Program-made: the position numbers and the translations under genes
NCBI GenBank assembly: GCA_024867545.1
Contig: JANFNE010000026.1
Span: forward strand, 248,001 to 312,000
Length of the DNA stretch: 64,000 nucleotides
Direction of reading: 5' to 3'
Source: Phytopythium helicoides
Lineage: Eukaryota > Oomycota > Peronosporomycetes > Pythiales > Pythiaceae
Shown: positions 1 through 10,034 of the stretch, piece after piece
Layout of the letters: each line of letters starts with the position of its first letter
How positions within the stretch are numbered: position 1 is the stretch's first letter
The notes under the pieces: model-generated
Databases searched by the model: none
What the model saw: only the letters and a program-made list of their open reading frames with translations
Told to the model about the DNA's origin: nothing

Positions 1-94
1 GCACACCTCGATCTACAAGTCGCTTTACCCCGAGGAGATCCCCGTAGTGAGCGTACTCCACTAGTGTCTGGGCTAGTTGCTCCTCGTCATCCAT
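1..94 (-). CDS. ankyrin-kinase family protein, N-terminal fragment (runs off left edge)
   Basis: Reading the minus strand from the ATG at 92-94 gives 31 codons open to the window edge (MDDEEQLAQTLVEYAHYGDL, then a GVKRLVDRGV stretch). This lines up with the N-terminus of the next gene (MDASELTDEMVEWQL..., GDLERVQELVEMGV): an acidic start followed by the first ankyrin helix pair. It is therefore most likely the 5' end of a fourth member of the ankyrin/double-kinase array, same orientation, about 200 bp downstream of its neighbour's stop codon. Only the first repeat is visible, so the kinase part is inferred from context. Confidence 0.6.
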   Translation of the reverse strand, partial: MDDEEQLAQTLVEYAHYGDLLGVKRLVDRGV

Positions 95-292
95 TGTGCC
101 AATAGTGATAGAGAGGGTGAACACAGAGCTCACGGTCAGACATTCGGTTTGACATGTTCATCATATATCGTGCTCGAGATACCAGTTTTGTGCTGATGGC
201 AATCATGTCGACTTCAAAGTTGCAAGCTGCTCGTGCTCGCGAAGTACAAACGAATGCTATATCAATATGTACCATGGAGATAAGCTCTCCGT

Positions 293-3200
293 TCACGACG
301 TCTCCGATACTCCGAGCAAATGGTAGCATGCTTGCCTCCACTTATGAACGCCTTCGTCCTGATTATCCAATAAGATGAACTCGGCGGCCATCAGCTTGTC
401 CAGCTCCCGATGGAGCGCGAAACTATCCAGAGCAACTTTGGTCGACTCCACCAGTGTATCTGCGTACGTCTCCAATATGATTGTCACCGCTTGAGCGTTA
501 TCAATCAGAGGCTCAAGACGCGCCAGAGCCTTTGCATTGTCCTTTACACGCTTGTAGACATCACTTAGGCGCTTCCACAGTAGCTCATGAACGTCGTATA
601 GTACAATCCTGGGACTCTTGAGCTTGGGATCACCAATTGACGAGCTCTTGTAGCGATTGACTAGCGCCATCATGCTCGCCACCGCTGATCTCGAGTCTCC
701 TCCTGTCTCTTCTGTTATTTCATCCCTTGATACTTCGCCAGCCTTCATGTTGGTGCCGACACTGTGCTCACCTCTTCCTTCTTGCTGAGCAAACACAGAC
801 AACTCCTCTACAACCGTGCACATTTGCACGCGCTCGTTTGCGTTAAACCGACACATCTTCTCGATCAGCTCCCATTGAACATCCGACATGAACTTCGGTC
901 GACTTGGCAGCTTCCCGCGCTTCTTGTGAGCTTTCACTGCTGCATTTGGAAGCGTAGTACTGCGGATCGACCACGGCAAAGTCGACGGTGGATTGCCAGA
1001 ATGATCTTCACTTGCCTCTATCACCTTCACAGCCTCGATGATACACATACCAAAAGCGTACACGTCGGATGAAAACGTAGGTGGGGCATGCTCTTGCATG
1101 AGAAGTTCAGGTGCCACCCAGTGCCACGCGCCGGTGATAGGGCCACTCCCATCACCAACGGCATCTGTAGTAGTAGACGAGCTGAGACCAAAATCTGTCA
1201 CCTTCGCTTTGCAGTCGCTGCCAACCACAATATTGTTGCACTTCAAGTCGCAGTGCACGATTCCGCGCTCGTGCAGGTACGAAATGCCGAGTGCAGCCTC
1301 CAACAGCTTCTGCCATAGCTCTTTCTGGTGCGACACCAAATACTCATCCAACGACCCAAACTCTGCAAACTCGCACACGAAGAATGGCTTGCCGATGTGA
1401 CAGGCGCCGAACAGACGAACCACGTTCGGATGGCTCAAACGAAACCATATATCTACCTCGCGCATGAACATCTTGCGCGCATCTTCACGCTCAGTGGATG
1501 CTGAGAACGTTGACTCCGATGCGTACTCGATTCGCTTTACAACCACGTCCGAGTCAAGCCATTTTGCGCGAAACACCTGGGCGAACCCTCCCTGTCCGAG
1601 CGTTTTCCACTCGGTCACTGGCAACTCGTACCACGGTACAAACCACTCAGGAAGCGTCGAGTCAAATTGCGGGTTGCCTTCGCTGTTATTGGAGATACTG
1701 TCCTTGATCTCGCTGTATGCTTGCTGCATGGTATCAAGTTGGCCATCAGTGTACTGACCTTCAGGATTTCCCATCTCTGATTGCAAGAACAATAGGAAAG
1801 CTTGCCGATCTTCTTGAGTAACCAGCTCGTTTAGTACCATCCACGTCTTAGATGTCTCTGACACGAACAGTTCAAGTTGCTTTGCTGAGTGGTCTAGCTT
1901 TTGTTGCGTCAGTTGGATGTCAGCATTGATGGTTGGGAGTCCAATTTGATTCTTGATGCCTTCAATGTGGCGTTGAAACGCAAACATACTGCTACCAGTG
2001 ACTCGTGATGACGATAATTGCAGTACTTGAGCTATATGGGATCCGGGTTGAATGGCTCTTCGAATATTGGTGAGCAGCTCACTCGTTTGAGCTAGAAGTT
2101 TATAGGAATGTGACGATTCTACTAGCTTTTGCATAATCAGGTTGAAATCTTGGTATAACTGTTTGTGGATCTCTCTCAAATCTTCGTTTTGCGCAAGAAC
2201 CTGGATATCGGTCCAAACTTTCATCAATTCACCATCCTGGAACTCGTAGACACTAATGATAGGTTCCGCTTCTGGTTGCTGCATTTCGTCACATGCTATC
2301 AGCCGACTCTGTTCTTCAGTCGCCAAGCTCTCGAGAATCGGAAGGCAAGCAATAACGGTTGCTCGTTTTGTAGGGTCACAGCTGCACAGAAGCTCAATGA
2401 AATCCTCGGCTTTTCTTGAGGGAGAATCTTCCCAAAAGAAAAAAGGAGGCATAGGATTGAGCTGAGACGTCTCGCGAAGGTCCCATTGCTGCTTTGATTC
2501 GTCAGGATATGTGCACTCTTTTCCCCATGGAATGGTTAGTGTCAAGACTTCGCCGATACATAAACCAAAAGAATACATGTCTGACGCTGTAGACGGCTTG
2601 CCGCCACGAATTTGTTCTGGAGGTTGCCATCGCGTTGAGCTAACCGAACTGCCTTGACTGGAAACGTCAAGTTCTCTGCCAACAGATCCACTCAATCCGA
2701 AGTCGGCCAATTTCGCTAGTCCATCGCTCCCAACCAGAATGTTGCTACCACGAAGATTACCGTGCACGATCTTGCGCTCGTGCAAATACGCCAAACCCAT
2801 CGCAGCTTGATGAAGAAATTTCCATGGGGTCTGACGCACCGGCTCATGTACGCCCAGGTGATCGACCACCGATCCATTGCTGGCATACTCACAAACAAAG
2901 AAATTGTAGACTACATCGCACGCTCCGTACAGCTTGATCACGTTTGGGTGTCGTAATTTGTGCCATGTGGTTAGCTCCGTCTTGAAGTCCCCATTTGCAA
3001 TAGTAGGAACGAAGAGTTTGATTACCGCGTCTGCGTCCAGCCATTTGACAATGAACTCGCCTCCCACGTGTCCAGTTTGAACAAATTTCTTGATACGAAC
3101 GTCGAATGGCGAGATGAACCAGGGAGAAGCAAGCGATGGACTCGTAGCACGAATACCAATTGTTGCGGTTAGCTTGTTCTGGCTCGATGGAGTGTAGCGC

Positions 3201-4483
3201 ATCAAAATGCGCTGAACGTCGAGGTGATCAGTCTCAGTGGCAATGTCCATTGCTGTATGACCTGCAGAATTAACAATTTCCATATCCGAGACACGGGAGG
3301 CAAGGTACTCAACCACATCAGTTTGACCTGTAGAGCTTGCATGCATGAGTGCTGTCCATCCGTCCGAGTCGGCCGCATCGACATCAGTTCCGACCTCGAC
3401 AAGATATTTCACGATATCAAAATTTCGAGACGCCGTCGCACATGCCAGTACGTTCCATTTCAGGTCACTCTCAGCATTCAAGTCTGCTCCACACTCGACC
3501 AAATACTTCACGACATCAATGTGACTGTTTGCAGCTGCGGCCATCAATGGTGTCCACTCAAACCTGTCTGCAGCATTCAAATCAGCTCCATTTTCACACA
3601 AAAGTCGCACAACGTCAAGATTGCCTCCTTGTGATGCTTCATACAGAGCTGTGCGTTTGTCAGATGTTGCTCTCGCATTGATATTGGCTCCGTGATCCAA
3701 GAGATACCGGACAACATTAAGACGACGGCCACTCGTGGCGCAGAATAGCGCTGTGTAGCCGTCTTCGTTCGGTTTCTTCATATCTACCCCGGCGTCAATC
3801 AGGCATTGCATCACGTCAAGCCGGCCGCTAGACGCTGCGCGAAGGAGTGGGCTGCAAGCAAAGACGTCTGCGCCGCGGTCTATAAGCAATCGCACAATAT
3901 CTTCGGGGCTCGCGCTCGCTGCAATGCTGAGCGCCGTGCCTTGAGCGGTGGTGTCGTTGATTCGAGCACCGTTATCCAGGAGCACTTGGATAACTGCGAG
4001 GACCCCACTCTTCGCGGCTTGCATCAATGCAGTATCGCCAAATACCGTAGCGGCATTGCAATCAGCCCCGTGCTCAACCAAGCACTGAACGACATCCAAT
4101 AAGCCTATCCCCGAAGCAATGGTCAGCGCTGACTGTCCTGCACTTCTCACCGCATTGACATCTGCTCCATGATCGATCAAAAATTTCACCAGGCGATTAT
4201 TGCCAGCTTCCACCGCGGACATCAAGGGCGAGGCTTGGGTATATACATCAGCTGCATTCACGTCAGCCCCAATCTCCACGAGGTACTCGACTACGTCCAC
4301 GTGGCCGCCACCGACAGCGCGATACAGCGGAGACTGCCACTGCCCCTCGCTGATCCCCGCGAACGCCACGCCCATTTCCACCAGCTCCTGGACGCGCTCG
4401 AGGTCCCCGAGGCTCGCGCTCTCCATCAACTCGTTCGTTAGTTGCCACTCGACCATCTCGTCTGTCAGCTCACTCGCGTCCAT
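293..4483 (-). CDS. ankyrin repeat - TKL pseudokinase - TKL kinase protein (copy 1)
   Basis: Single open frame of 1396 aa. Residues ~20-440 form about 12 ankyrin repeats of the usual 33-residue length. A first TKL-like kinase fold follows (~470-740): the lysine (VIKLF) and DFG (ADFGLSG) are present, but there is no glycine-rich loop and the catalytic loop reads HGNLRGSN (~573), with Asp replaced by Asn, so it is probably inactive. A helical linker (~740-930) leads to a second kinase domain with a Gly loop (LGQGGFAQVF), VVVK lysine, HCDLKCNN (~1077), DFG and APE, so probably active. A helical tail ends the protein. The last ~35 residues do not match the two paralogues downstream and may be mis-extended (missed intron or altered stop). 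Inferred role: signalling kinase using ankyrin repeats for target recognition; substrates unknown. Confidence 0.88.
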   Translation of the reverse strand: MDASELTDEMVEWQLTNELMESASLGDLERVQELVEMGVAFAGISEGQWQSPLYRAVGGGHVDVVEYLVEIGADVNAADVYTQASPLMSAVEAGNNRLVKFLIDHGADVNAVRSAGQSALTIASGIGLLDVVQCLVEHGADCNAATVFGDTALMQAAKSGVLAVIQVLLDNGARINDTTAQGTALSIAASASPEDIVRLLIDRGADVFACSPLLRAASSGRLDVMQCLIDAGVDMKKPNEDGYTALFCATSGRRLNVVRYLLDHGANINARATSDKRTALYEASQGGNLDVVRLLCENGADLNAADRFEWTPLMAAAANSHIDVVKYLVECGADLNAESDLKWNVLACATASRNFDIVKYLVEVGTDVDAADSDGWTALMHASSTGQTDVVEYLASRVSDMEIVNSAGHTAMDIATETDHLDVQRILMRYTPSSQNKLTATIGIRATSPSLASPWFISPFDVRIKKFVQTGHVGGEFIVKWLDADAVIKLFVPTIANGDFKTELTTWHKLRHPNVIKLYGACDVVYNFFVCEYASNGSVVDHLGVHEPVRQTPWKFLHQAAMGLAYLHERKIVHGNLRGSNILVGSDGLAKLADFGLSGSVGRELDVSSQGSSVSSTRWQPPEQIRGGKPSTASDMYSFGLCIGEVLTLTIPWGKECTYPDESKQQWDLRETSQLNPMPPFFFWEDSPSRKAEDFIELLCSCDPTKRATVIACLPILESLATEEQSRLIACDEMQQPEAEPIISVYEFQDGELMKVWTDIQVLAQNEDLREIHKQLYQDFNLIMQKLVESSHSYKLLAQTSELLTNIRRAIQPGSHIAQVLQLSSSRVTGSSMFAFQRHIEGIKNQIGLPTINADIQLTQQKLDHSAKQLELFVSETSKTWMVLNELVTQEDRQAFLLFLQSEMGNPEGQYTDGQLDTMQQAYSEIKDSISNNSEGNPQFDSTLPEWFVPWYELPVTEWKTLGQGGFAQVFRAKWLDSDVVVKRIEYASESTFSASTEREDARKMFMREVDIWFRLSHPNVVRLFGACHIGKPFFVCEFAEFGSLDEYLVSHQKELWQKLLEAALGISYLHERGIVHCDLKCNNIVVGSDCKAKVTDFGLSSSTTTDAVGDGSGPITGAWHWVAPELLMQEHAPPTFSSDVYAFGMCIIEAVKVIEASEDHSGNPPSTLPWSIRSTTLPNAAVKAHKKRGKLPSRPKFMSDVQWELIEKMCRFNANERVQMCTVVEELSVFAQQEGRGEHSVGTNMKAGEVSRDEITEETGGDSRSAVASMMALVNRYKSSSIGDPKLKSPRIVLYDVHELLWKRLSDVYKRVKDNAKALARLEPLIDNAQAVTIILETYADTLVESTKVALDSFALHRELDKLMAAEFILLDNQDEGVHKWRQACYHLLGVSETS

Positions 4484-4640
4484 GGAGCTCGCGAGACTTC
4501 TTCGACTGCGTCCATTGCTGGCCAGGCAGCCTTCACGCCACGTGAGACCTTCGGTATGACTTGCTCACATATCATACCGTAGAGAAAACCGGTTTTGATT
4601 GGCACCAACTATGACCGCAGAGCTCACTCAGCCCCAATGG

Positions 4641-4995
4641 CAGTGTTGCGGTTGGTGTGAGCAAGAGGTTGAGACTAGCATGTCATCTACTACCAAGATA
4701 GTTGATCTTTGATTTCCCTCAACGCATTATCAATCACAATCTCTTTCTGCGGCCCTCACAAACAGCAGCTCCAGCACTACAACTCAAACTCTTCTTCGTG
4801 GTCATCAAAGTGCGTCGCTCCGAGCTCAGCAACAGCATGCTCAGTCGCCACCTTCAGTGTCTCTGGGCCGGAGATGAACACCCCAATGCGGTGGTATCCG
4901 CCAGTTGAGGTCATAGCTGCTGCTTGGTTGTGCGTCTCAAGTGCACTCTTCAATTCAGAGCTCACGTTGGGACGCTCTCCAACGACAACTCGATG
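4641..4995. repeat. segmental duplicate, copy A (FRO 3' end plus flank)
   Basis: This ~355 bp stretch matches 15361-15731 almost base for base (few substitutions, one ~17 bp indel around the repeated CCAGCACTAC). It carries the 3' coding end of the ferric reductase gene plus its downstream flank. Similarity ends abruptly inside the reductase coding sequence. Both copies lie 158 bp from the start codon of an ankyrin-kinase gene, although the intervening 158 bp differ. Confidence 0.85.
4777..4995 (-). pseudogene. 3'-terminal fragment of ferric reductase (FRO-like)
   Basis: The minus strand encodes about 72 residues matching the C-terminus of the reductase at 15513-17777 (shared blocks RVVVGERPNV, GYHRIGVFISGPETLKVATE, EEEFEL), with about three changes (such as Tyr to Ser and Val to Asp). 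Upstream of the HRVVV block the similarity stops, and no membrane, FAD or main NADPH segment is present. It is a truncated, presumably non-functional copy made by the duplication that also gave 15361-15731. The few changes suggest a fairly recent event. Confidence 0.85.
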
Positions 4996-5019
4996 GCGTT
5001 CAAGTTGCATTGGATCCAT

Positions 5020-5825
5020 GAGGTGGTGTCGCTTTCGAGCGGGTTCGCGTCAATTGTCGTTATCTGCTTGCCAAGGCCAGTTGTTGTCACCTTCATTTAT
5101 AACTTATCGCGTACGCCCGGAAATCTTACTTACCGACGCTTTTGAAGCTCCACGCTCTCATTCATGCGTTGAGGTTGTTGTATTGTTGATCTTTTGCTGT
5201 CTATAAAATCGCAACACGCAATTTGACAAAGGCTTCACTAATCGCCAACGAGCAAAGCAATCCTCATTTCCAGCTCTGACCACCGTCTCAAAGAATTCGT
5301 CTGGGTGTCCATAAATTTAACCACATCACCGCTATCGTAGATCCCCTGCTCAATGGATTCTGACGCCACACGGTAGTCAACACCCTCCTTCTGTCGAGGT
5401 ATCGGTAAGTTGGATCAAAGAAGTCGAAAACTACAACGCCAGCCTTCAGACCCATCGTTCGGTTTATTCCAACACTATTACATGTCAGCGCTAGTCGGTG
5501 CTTTTGAAAGCCTCCGTCTCCTTGGTCGTGAAGATGAAGTAGTGGTACCCTACAAGAGCGAGGACCTGAACGAGTTTGAAGAGCTTACTACCCCCGAAAC
5601 TCTCGTAGGTCTTCATCTTGGGTCGTCGTTAGCCAAGCCTGCACCAGCACGTTACCAACTATGGTAGTCGTCACCTGACCCACTGCCTTTGGTGACAATA
5701 CCACGCCATACGCTCGTTGAGATCCGGAATAGAGTCCGTGGAGTCTAATATACCCGGTTTCTCCCCCCCCCCCCCCCCCCCCCCGTGAAAAAAAAAAAAA
5801 AAAAAAGAGTCCGTGGAGTCATTAT
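5020..5825. other. intergenic, unrecognised; decayed flank shared with 10.9-11.2 kb
   Basis: No recognisable gene. An 85-codon open frame on the plus strand (5410-5667) matches no family I know. Parts of 5460-5690 resemble 10990-11225 (for example the GAAACTCTC and GTCACCT neighbourhoods in the same order), so this is probably an old copy of the 3' flank shared by the array genes ending at 5826 and 11310. It ends in the homopolymer insertion at 5731-5820. Confidence 0.4.
5731..5820. repeat. C22 / A19 homopolymer insertion between 14-15 bp direct repeats
   Basis: The 15-mer AGAGTCCGTGGAGTC occurs immediately before and after a ~70 bp insert: an 18 bp stretch (TAATATACCCGGTTTCTC), a run of 22 C (5763-5784), GTG, and a run of 19 A (~5788-5806). 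A poly(A) end followed by a target-site-like repeat is the signature of a retroposed RNA. It lies 6 bp beyond the stop codon of the gene at 5826-9827. Caveat: the matching 3' flank at 11260-11300 has several natural GAGTC repeats, so the direct repeat may be older than the insert. Confidence 0.6.
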
Positions 5826-8800
5826 CTACACTCGCGAAGGATACGCCTCCACAAACTTGACCACATGACGACGCAATGCGTGCACAGCCATGGTCGTCTC
5901 TAATGAAGACATCAAGTCCGTCTTCTTCTCCTTCAATTTCAAAGTTGCCGTCTCGGCGTCTCTCACCAAACAACAGATCACCTCCCTGCTGCTGCTGGTG
6001 TGGATGTTGTCAACATTCTTGTACACCTTCTCCAGTTCATCCCACAACTCCAGGTACATCGACACTTCCCTTCCACTCTCATGCAGCTCACTCAACACAG
6101 TCTTCATCGTAGAGACAACATCAGGAACAAACTCCATGCTAGGTGATTCAAAAGTCGCCACATCTCTCTCATTCGCCAGTCTCGACAATTCGTCCACCAC
6201 AGTAGAAATCTTCATCCGATTCTCCGGTTGAAACGAGCACATACGCTCCACTAGTTCCCACTGAACATCCGTGCAGCTTGCAGGTCTTGGTGGCAATTCA
6301 CCACGTTTTGCATGCACTCTCACAACAACATTATCCGCATCTCGCCACGGTAAAATCCACTCTTCACATCCCACCACGCGCATCGACTCCACAATACACA
6401 TACCCAGAGAGTACACATCCGACGCGAACGTCAACTCAGGATCAACAACAAAACACTCAGGAGCCACCCAATGAGACGCAGCTGTGATTTGAGCTTCTCC
6501 ACTTCCACTCACCATTGAACTCAGACCAAAGTCCGTCACCTTCGCCTTCATGTCACTACCAACCACGATATTGTTGCCTTTCAGATCACCATGAACCACT
6601 CCACGAGCATGAAGGTACTGGACTCCCAACGCAGCCTCATATAGCTTCTGCCACAACTCGCCAGGATGTTTCTGCAGATACTCGACCAATGTCCCGTTGG
6701 TGGCGTACTCGCATACGAAGAATGGTGTGCCTACGTGACATGCGCCGAATAGTTGAATGACGTGAGGGTGACTGAATCCGAACCAAATGTCTACTTCACG
6801 TCGGAACATTTTCATAACTTCTTGCTTGTTTGTTAGCTTGTCAAGCTCTTGAGGACTGGTTTCTTTTGACTCCGTAGCTTGCGATCGGGTGTTGATATCT
6901 TCTATGGATATAGTTTCCATCGAACTAATGTTCGACCAAAGTAATGATCCCTTAGAACCATCAAACTCGACTTGCTTCACCACCACCTCCGAGTCCAACC
7001 ACTTCGCTCGGCTTACTCTCCCGAAACCACCAACTCCAAGACATTCGTCCTCACGCTTGATCAACTCGTACCATGGAATGAACCACTCAGGAACCAAACA
7101 ATCCTCCAACTCACCAATCTTGCTCTCGAGAGCCTCCACCGCATTCTTCATCACCTCCAGTTGAGTAGATGTGTATTGATGTGTCATCTCCCGTTTCAAC
7201 ATCTCCAGAAATGCAGCCTTCTCATCATCCGATTCCAACTCGCGCAACAACAGATACACATCCGACACACCAGACACAAACATCTCACGGCGTTGTGCGT
7301 CCAACTGTGTGACGTTGGTGTCAGGTGGTTGACCCAGTGCTACCCACAGTGATTGTATGCGTCGATGAAAGGCGTAGATGCTGTTGGTGGTGGCACGCGT
7401 GGACGATAGTCGCATGGCTAATGTTTGTTGTTCATTCATGGTGATGACGGTATGAAATTCTGTGAGAAGTGTGTGGAATCTTGTGAATAGTGTGATGTGA
7501 TGTGTTGCTTGGTGTAGATGGTTGTAGAGTGTTTTGAGTTCGTCAAATGCTTGTTGGTGTTGAGGATTGTTGGTGTTGTTCTTCATGTGCGTTTCGACTT
7601 TTTGCCACAGTTGTTTGATCTCACCGAACTTGTAGGTGTCAAGTGTGTGTACAGGTTCGTGCTCTGGCTCTGGTTGTGTATGACCCAAGCTGTCGTTGAG
7701 TGCCAAACGCTCGAGCTCGTGTACGACGGACTGTATCTTGATGCGCTTGGTAGGATCTTGAGAGCACATTTGCCACACCAAGTCATGTGCGTCACCATCG
7801 GGACATTCTGGCTCGTACCAACGGTCATATTTTCGCTCTGGAATCCAATTAGACTTGTTCCACTTTGGGTCATGCTCTTTGTCCCATGGCTTCTTCCCAG
7901 TCACAGCCTCCAATATACACATTCCAAAAGAATACACATCCGATGCAAATCGAGATGATGACTCTTTGCCCAACAAAATCTCAGGAGCCTGCCACAGCAT
8001 CGAACCAACACTTGAAGATCCTCCACTCTTTACTCCACTCAAACCAAAATTTGACAACCGAGCCAAACCATCACTACCGATCAATATGTTGCTGCAACGA
8101 AGATCACCGTGAACAAGCCCTCGCTCGTGAAGATACTCCAGACCCAGTGAAGCCTCATACAGATATTTCCACACCCTCCGTGGTTCATCCTCCGGAGTTG
8201 ACTTGACATACTCAATCAGCGATCCGCCATAAGCATACTCACAAACGAAGAACTGCAAACCTGGACCAGCTTCACATGCGCCATACATCTTGATCACGTT
8301 AGGGTGTCTTAACTGTTTCCACAGCTTTACTTCTTGTTGGAAGGATGAGTGTGCTGCATCTGGAATGAATAGTTTGACGATGACTTGTGCATCCAGCCAT
8401 TTGGCACTGTATTCTCCCCCGGGGTTGTTTGTGTCTTCACGTTGTGTGAGTTCAATTTCAGAGGGATGTATTATCCATGAGGAGAGCATCGAATCGAATG
8501 GTGGAGCTTTTGGTGGTTGCGAATGCATCAGAAAAGGTTTGAGAATGTGCACGATTTCTTGGTAGCCACGATCAGCAGCGAATCGGATTGCCGACATGCC
8601 GTCGTTGTTCGTGGCATTCACGTCCGCGTCACCTTCTTCCACCAGATATCGAACCACTTCGAGGTGACCATTGTGAGCAGCATACATCAGCGCTGTCCAT
8701 CCGCCTTTGTTTGTGGCATTCACGTCCGCGCCGCGTTTTTCGACGAGATACCGAACCATTTCGATGTGGCCATGGTAAGCAGCTTGCATCATCGCTGTCG

Positions 8801-9827
8801 ATCCGTCATTGTTTGTTACATTCGCATCCGCGCCGCGTTCTTCCACGAAATACCGAACCATTTCAAGGTGACCATTGTGAGCGGCATACATCAGCGCTGT
8901 CCATCCGCCTTTGTTTGTGGCATTCACGTCCGCGCCGCATTCTTCCACTAGATACCGAACCATTTCAAGGTGACCATTCTTAGAGGCATACACCAGCGCG
9001 GTCTGTCTGCCTTTGTTCGTGGCATTCACGTCCACTCCGCCATCTTCCACGAGATACCGAGCCATGTCAAGGTTACCATTGTGAGCGGCATACATCAGCG
9101 GTGTCCATCCATCTTTCTTCGTGGAATTCACGTCCGCACCGCCTTCTTCCACCAGATACCGAACCATTTCGAGGTGACCATTCTTAGAGGCATACACCAG
9201 CGCAGTCCATCCGTCTTCATCTTTGGCATTCACATTCGCGCCACGTTCTTTTACGAGATACCGAGCCACTTCAAGCTCACCATTAGTAGCTGCCTTCATC
9301 AGCGCTGTCCATCCACGGTTGGTTGAGGCATTCACGTACGCGCCGCGTTCTTCAACGAGACATCGAACCATATCAAGGTGACCTTTCCAAGCGGCCCACA
9401 TCAGCGCTGTCCATCCGTCTTTGCTCGTGACATTCACATCTGCGCCGCGTTCTTCCGCGAGATAACGAATCATGTCGAGGTAACCATTGTAAGAGGCATC
9501 CATCAGGACTGTCGATCCGGCATTGTTCGTGGCATTCACGTCCGCGCCGCCTTCTTCCACCAGATACCGAACCACTTCATGATGACCATTCTGAGCGGCA
9601 TACATCAGCGCTGTCGATCCGTATTCATCTTTGGCATTCACATCCGCGCCGCCTTCTTCCACAAGATACCGAACCATATCAAGGCGACCTTTTTTAGCGG
9701 CCCACATTAGCGCTGTCCATCCGTCTATGTTCGTAGCATTCACATCCACTCCGCCGTCGATCAGCTCCTTCACCACATCGAGATCGCCCGCTTCGGCAGC
9801 TACCGGAAGCCTCCACGCCACCTCCAT
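5826..9827 (-). CDS. ankyrin repeat - TKL pseudokinase - TKL kinase protein (copy 2)
   Basis: Intronless, 1333 aa. Twelve ankyrin repeats plus a partial one (~5-430); all but the first are 34 residues (VEEGGADVN spacing) rather than 33. First kinase fold (~450-710): lysine (VIVKLF) and HGDLRCSN (~573) are kept, but the metal-binding DFG is NFG (LSNFGLSG, ~593) and the Gly loop is absent, so probably a pseudokinase. A helical region follows (~715-930; MNEQQTLAMRLSSTRATTNS is near-invariant in copy 3). Second kinase (~945-1230): LGVGGFGRVSRAKW, VVVK, HGDLKGNN (~1078), TDFGLSS, APE all intact; Gly before the catalytic Asp makes it a non-RD kinase. The coding strand matches copy 3 closely in the kinase part. 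Probably a cytosolic signalling kinase; targets unknown. Confidence 0.9.
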   Translation of the reverse strand: MEVAWRLPVAAEAGDLDVVKELIDGGVDVNATNIDGWTALMWAAKKGRLDMVRYLVEEGGADVNAKDEYGSTALMYAAQNGHHEVVRYLVEEGGADVNATNNAGSTVLMDASYNGYLDMIRYLAEERGADVNVTSKDGWTALMWAAWKGHLDMVRCLVEERGAYVNASTNRGWTALMKAATNGELEVARYLVKERGANVNAKDEDGWTALVYASKNGHLEMVRYLVEEGGADVNSTKKDGWTPLMYAAHNGNLDMARYLVEDGGVDVNATNKGRQTALVYASKNGHLEMVRYLVEECGADVNATNKGGWTALMYAAHNGHLEMVRYFVEERGADANVTNNDGSTAMMQAAYHGHIEMVRYLVEKRGADVNATNKGGWTALMYAAHNGHLEVVRYLVEEGDADVNATNNDGMSAIRFAADRGYQEIVHILKPFLMHSQPPKAPPFDSMLSSWIIHPSEIELTQREDTNNPGGEYSAKWLDAQVIVKLFIPDAAHSSFQQEVKLWKQLRHPNVIKMYGACEAGPGLQFFVCEYAYGGSLIEYVKSTPEDEPRRVWKYLYEASLGLEYLHERGLVHGDLRCSNILIGSDGLARLSNFGLSGVKSGGSSSVGSMLWQAPEILLGKESSSRFASDVYSFGMCILEAVTGKKPWDKEHDPKWNKSNWIPERKYDRWYEPECPDGDAHDLVWQMCSQDPTKRIKIQSVVHELERLALNDSLGHTQPEPEHEPVHTLDTYKFGEIKQLWQKVETHMKNNTNNPQHQQAFDELKTLYNHLHQATHHITLFTRFHTLLTEFHTVITMNEQQTLAMRLSSTRATTNSIYAFHRRIQSLWVALGQPPDTNVTQLDAQRREMFVSGVSDVYLLLRELESDDEKAAFLEMLKREMTHQYTSTQLEVMKNAVEALESKIGELEDCLVPEWFIPWYELIKREDECLGVGGFGRVSRAKWLDSEVVVKQVEFDGSKGSLLWSNISSMETISIEDINTRSQATESKETSPQELDKLTNKQEVMKMFRREVDIWFGFSHPHVIQLFGACHVGTPFFVCEYATNGTLVEYLQKHPGELWQKLYEAALGVQYLHARGVVHGDLKGNNIVVGSDMKAKVTDFGLSSMVSGSGEAQITAASHWVAPECFVVDPELTFASDVYSLGMCIVESMRVVGCEEWILPWRDADNVVVRVHAKRGELPPRPASCTDVQWELVERMCSFQPENRMKISTVVDELSRLANERDVATFESPSMEFVPDVVSTMKTVLSELHESGREVSMYLELWDELEKVYKNVDNIHTSSSREVICCLVRDAETATLKLKEKKTDLMSSLETTMAVHALRRHVVKFVEAYPSRV

Positions 9828-10034
9828 CGTCGTCCTAACCTCCTTCCTTCCTTCCTTCTTCCAAAGTTCCCAAGTGAGGACATCGACCTCCCTCGCTCAT
9901 CCCCAAAATATCCTCACCCAATCCACTCAACCAACCCACACGCCCGCACCCTTCCCCACGTCTCCAACCCACGAGCCGAACGTCCAACGTCCAACGTCCA
10001 AGTCGCCAGCCAAAAGGCGAGAAAGCGCAGCCGC

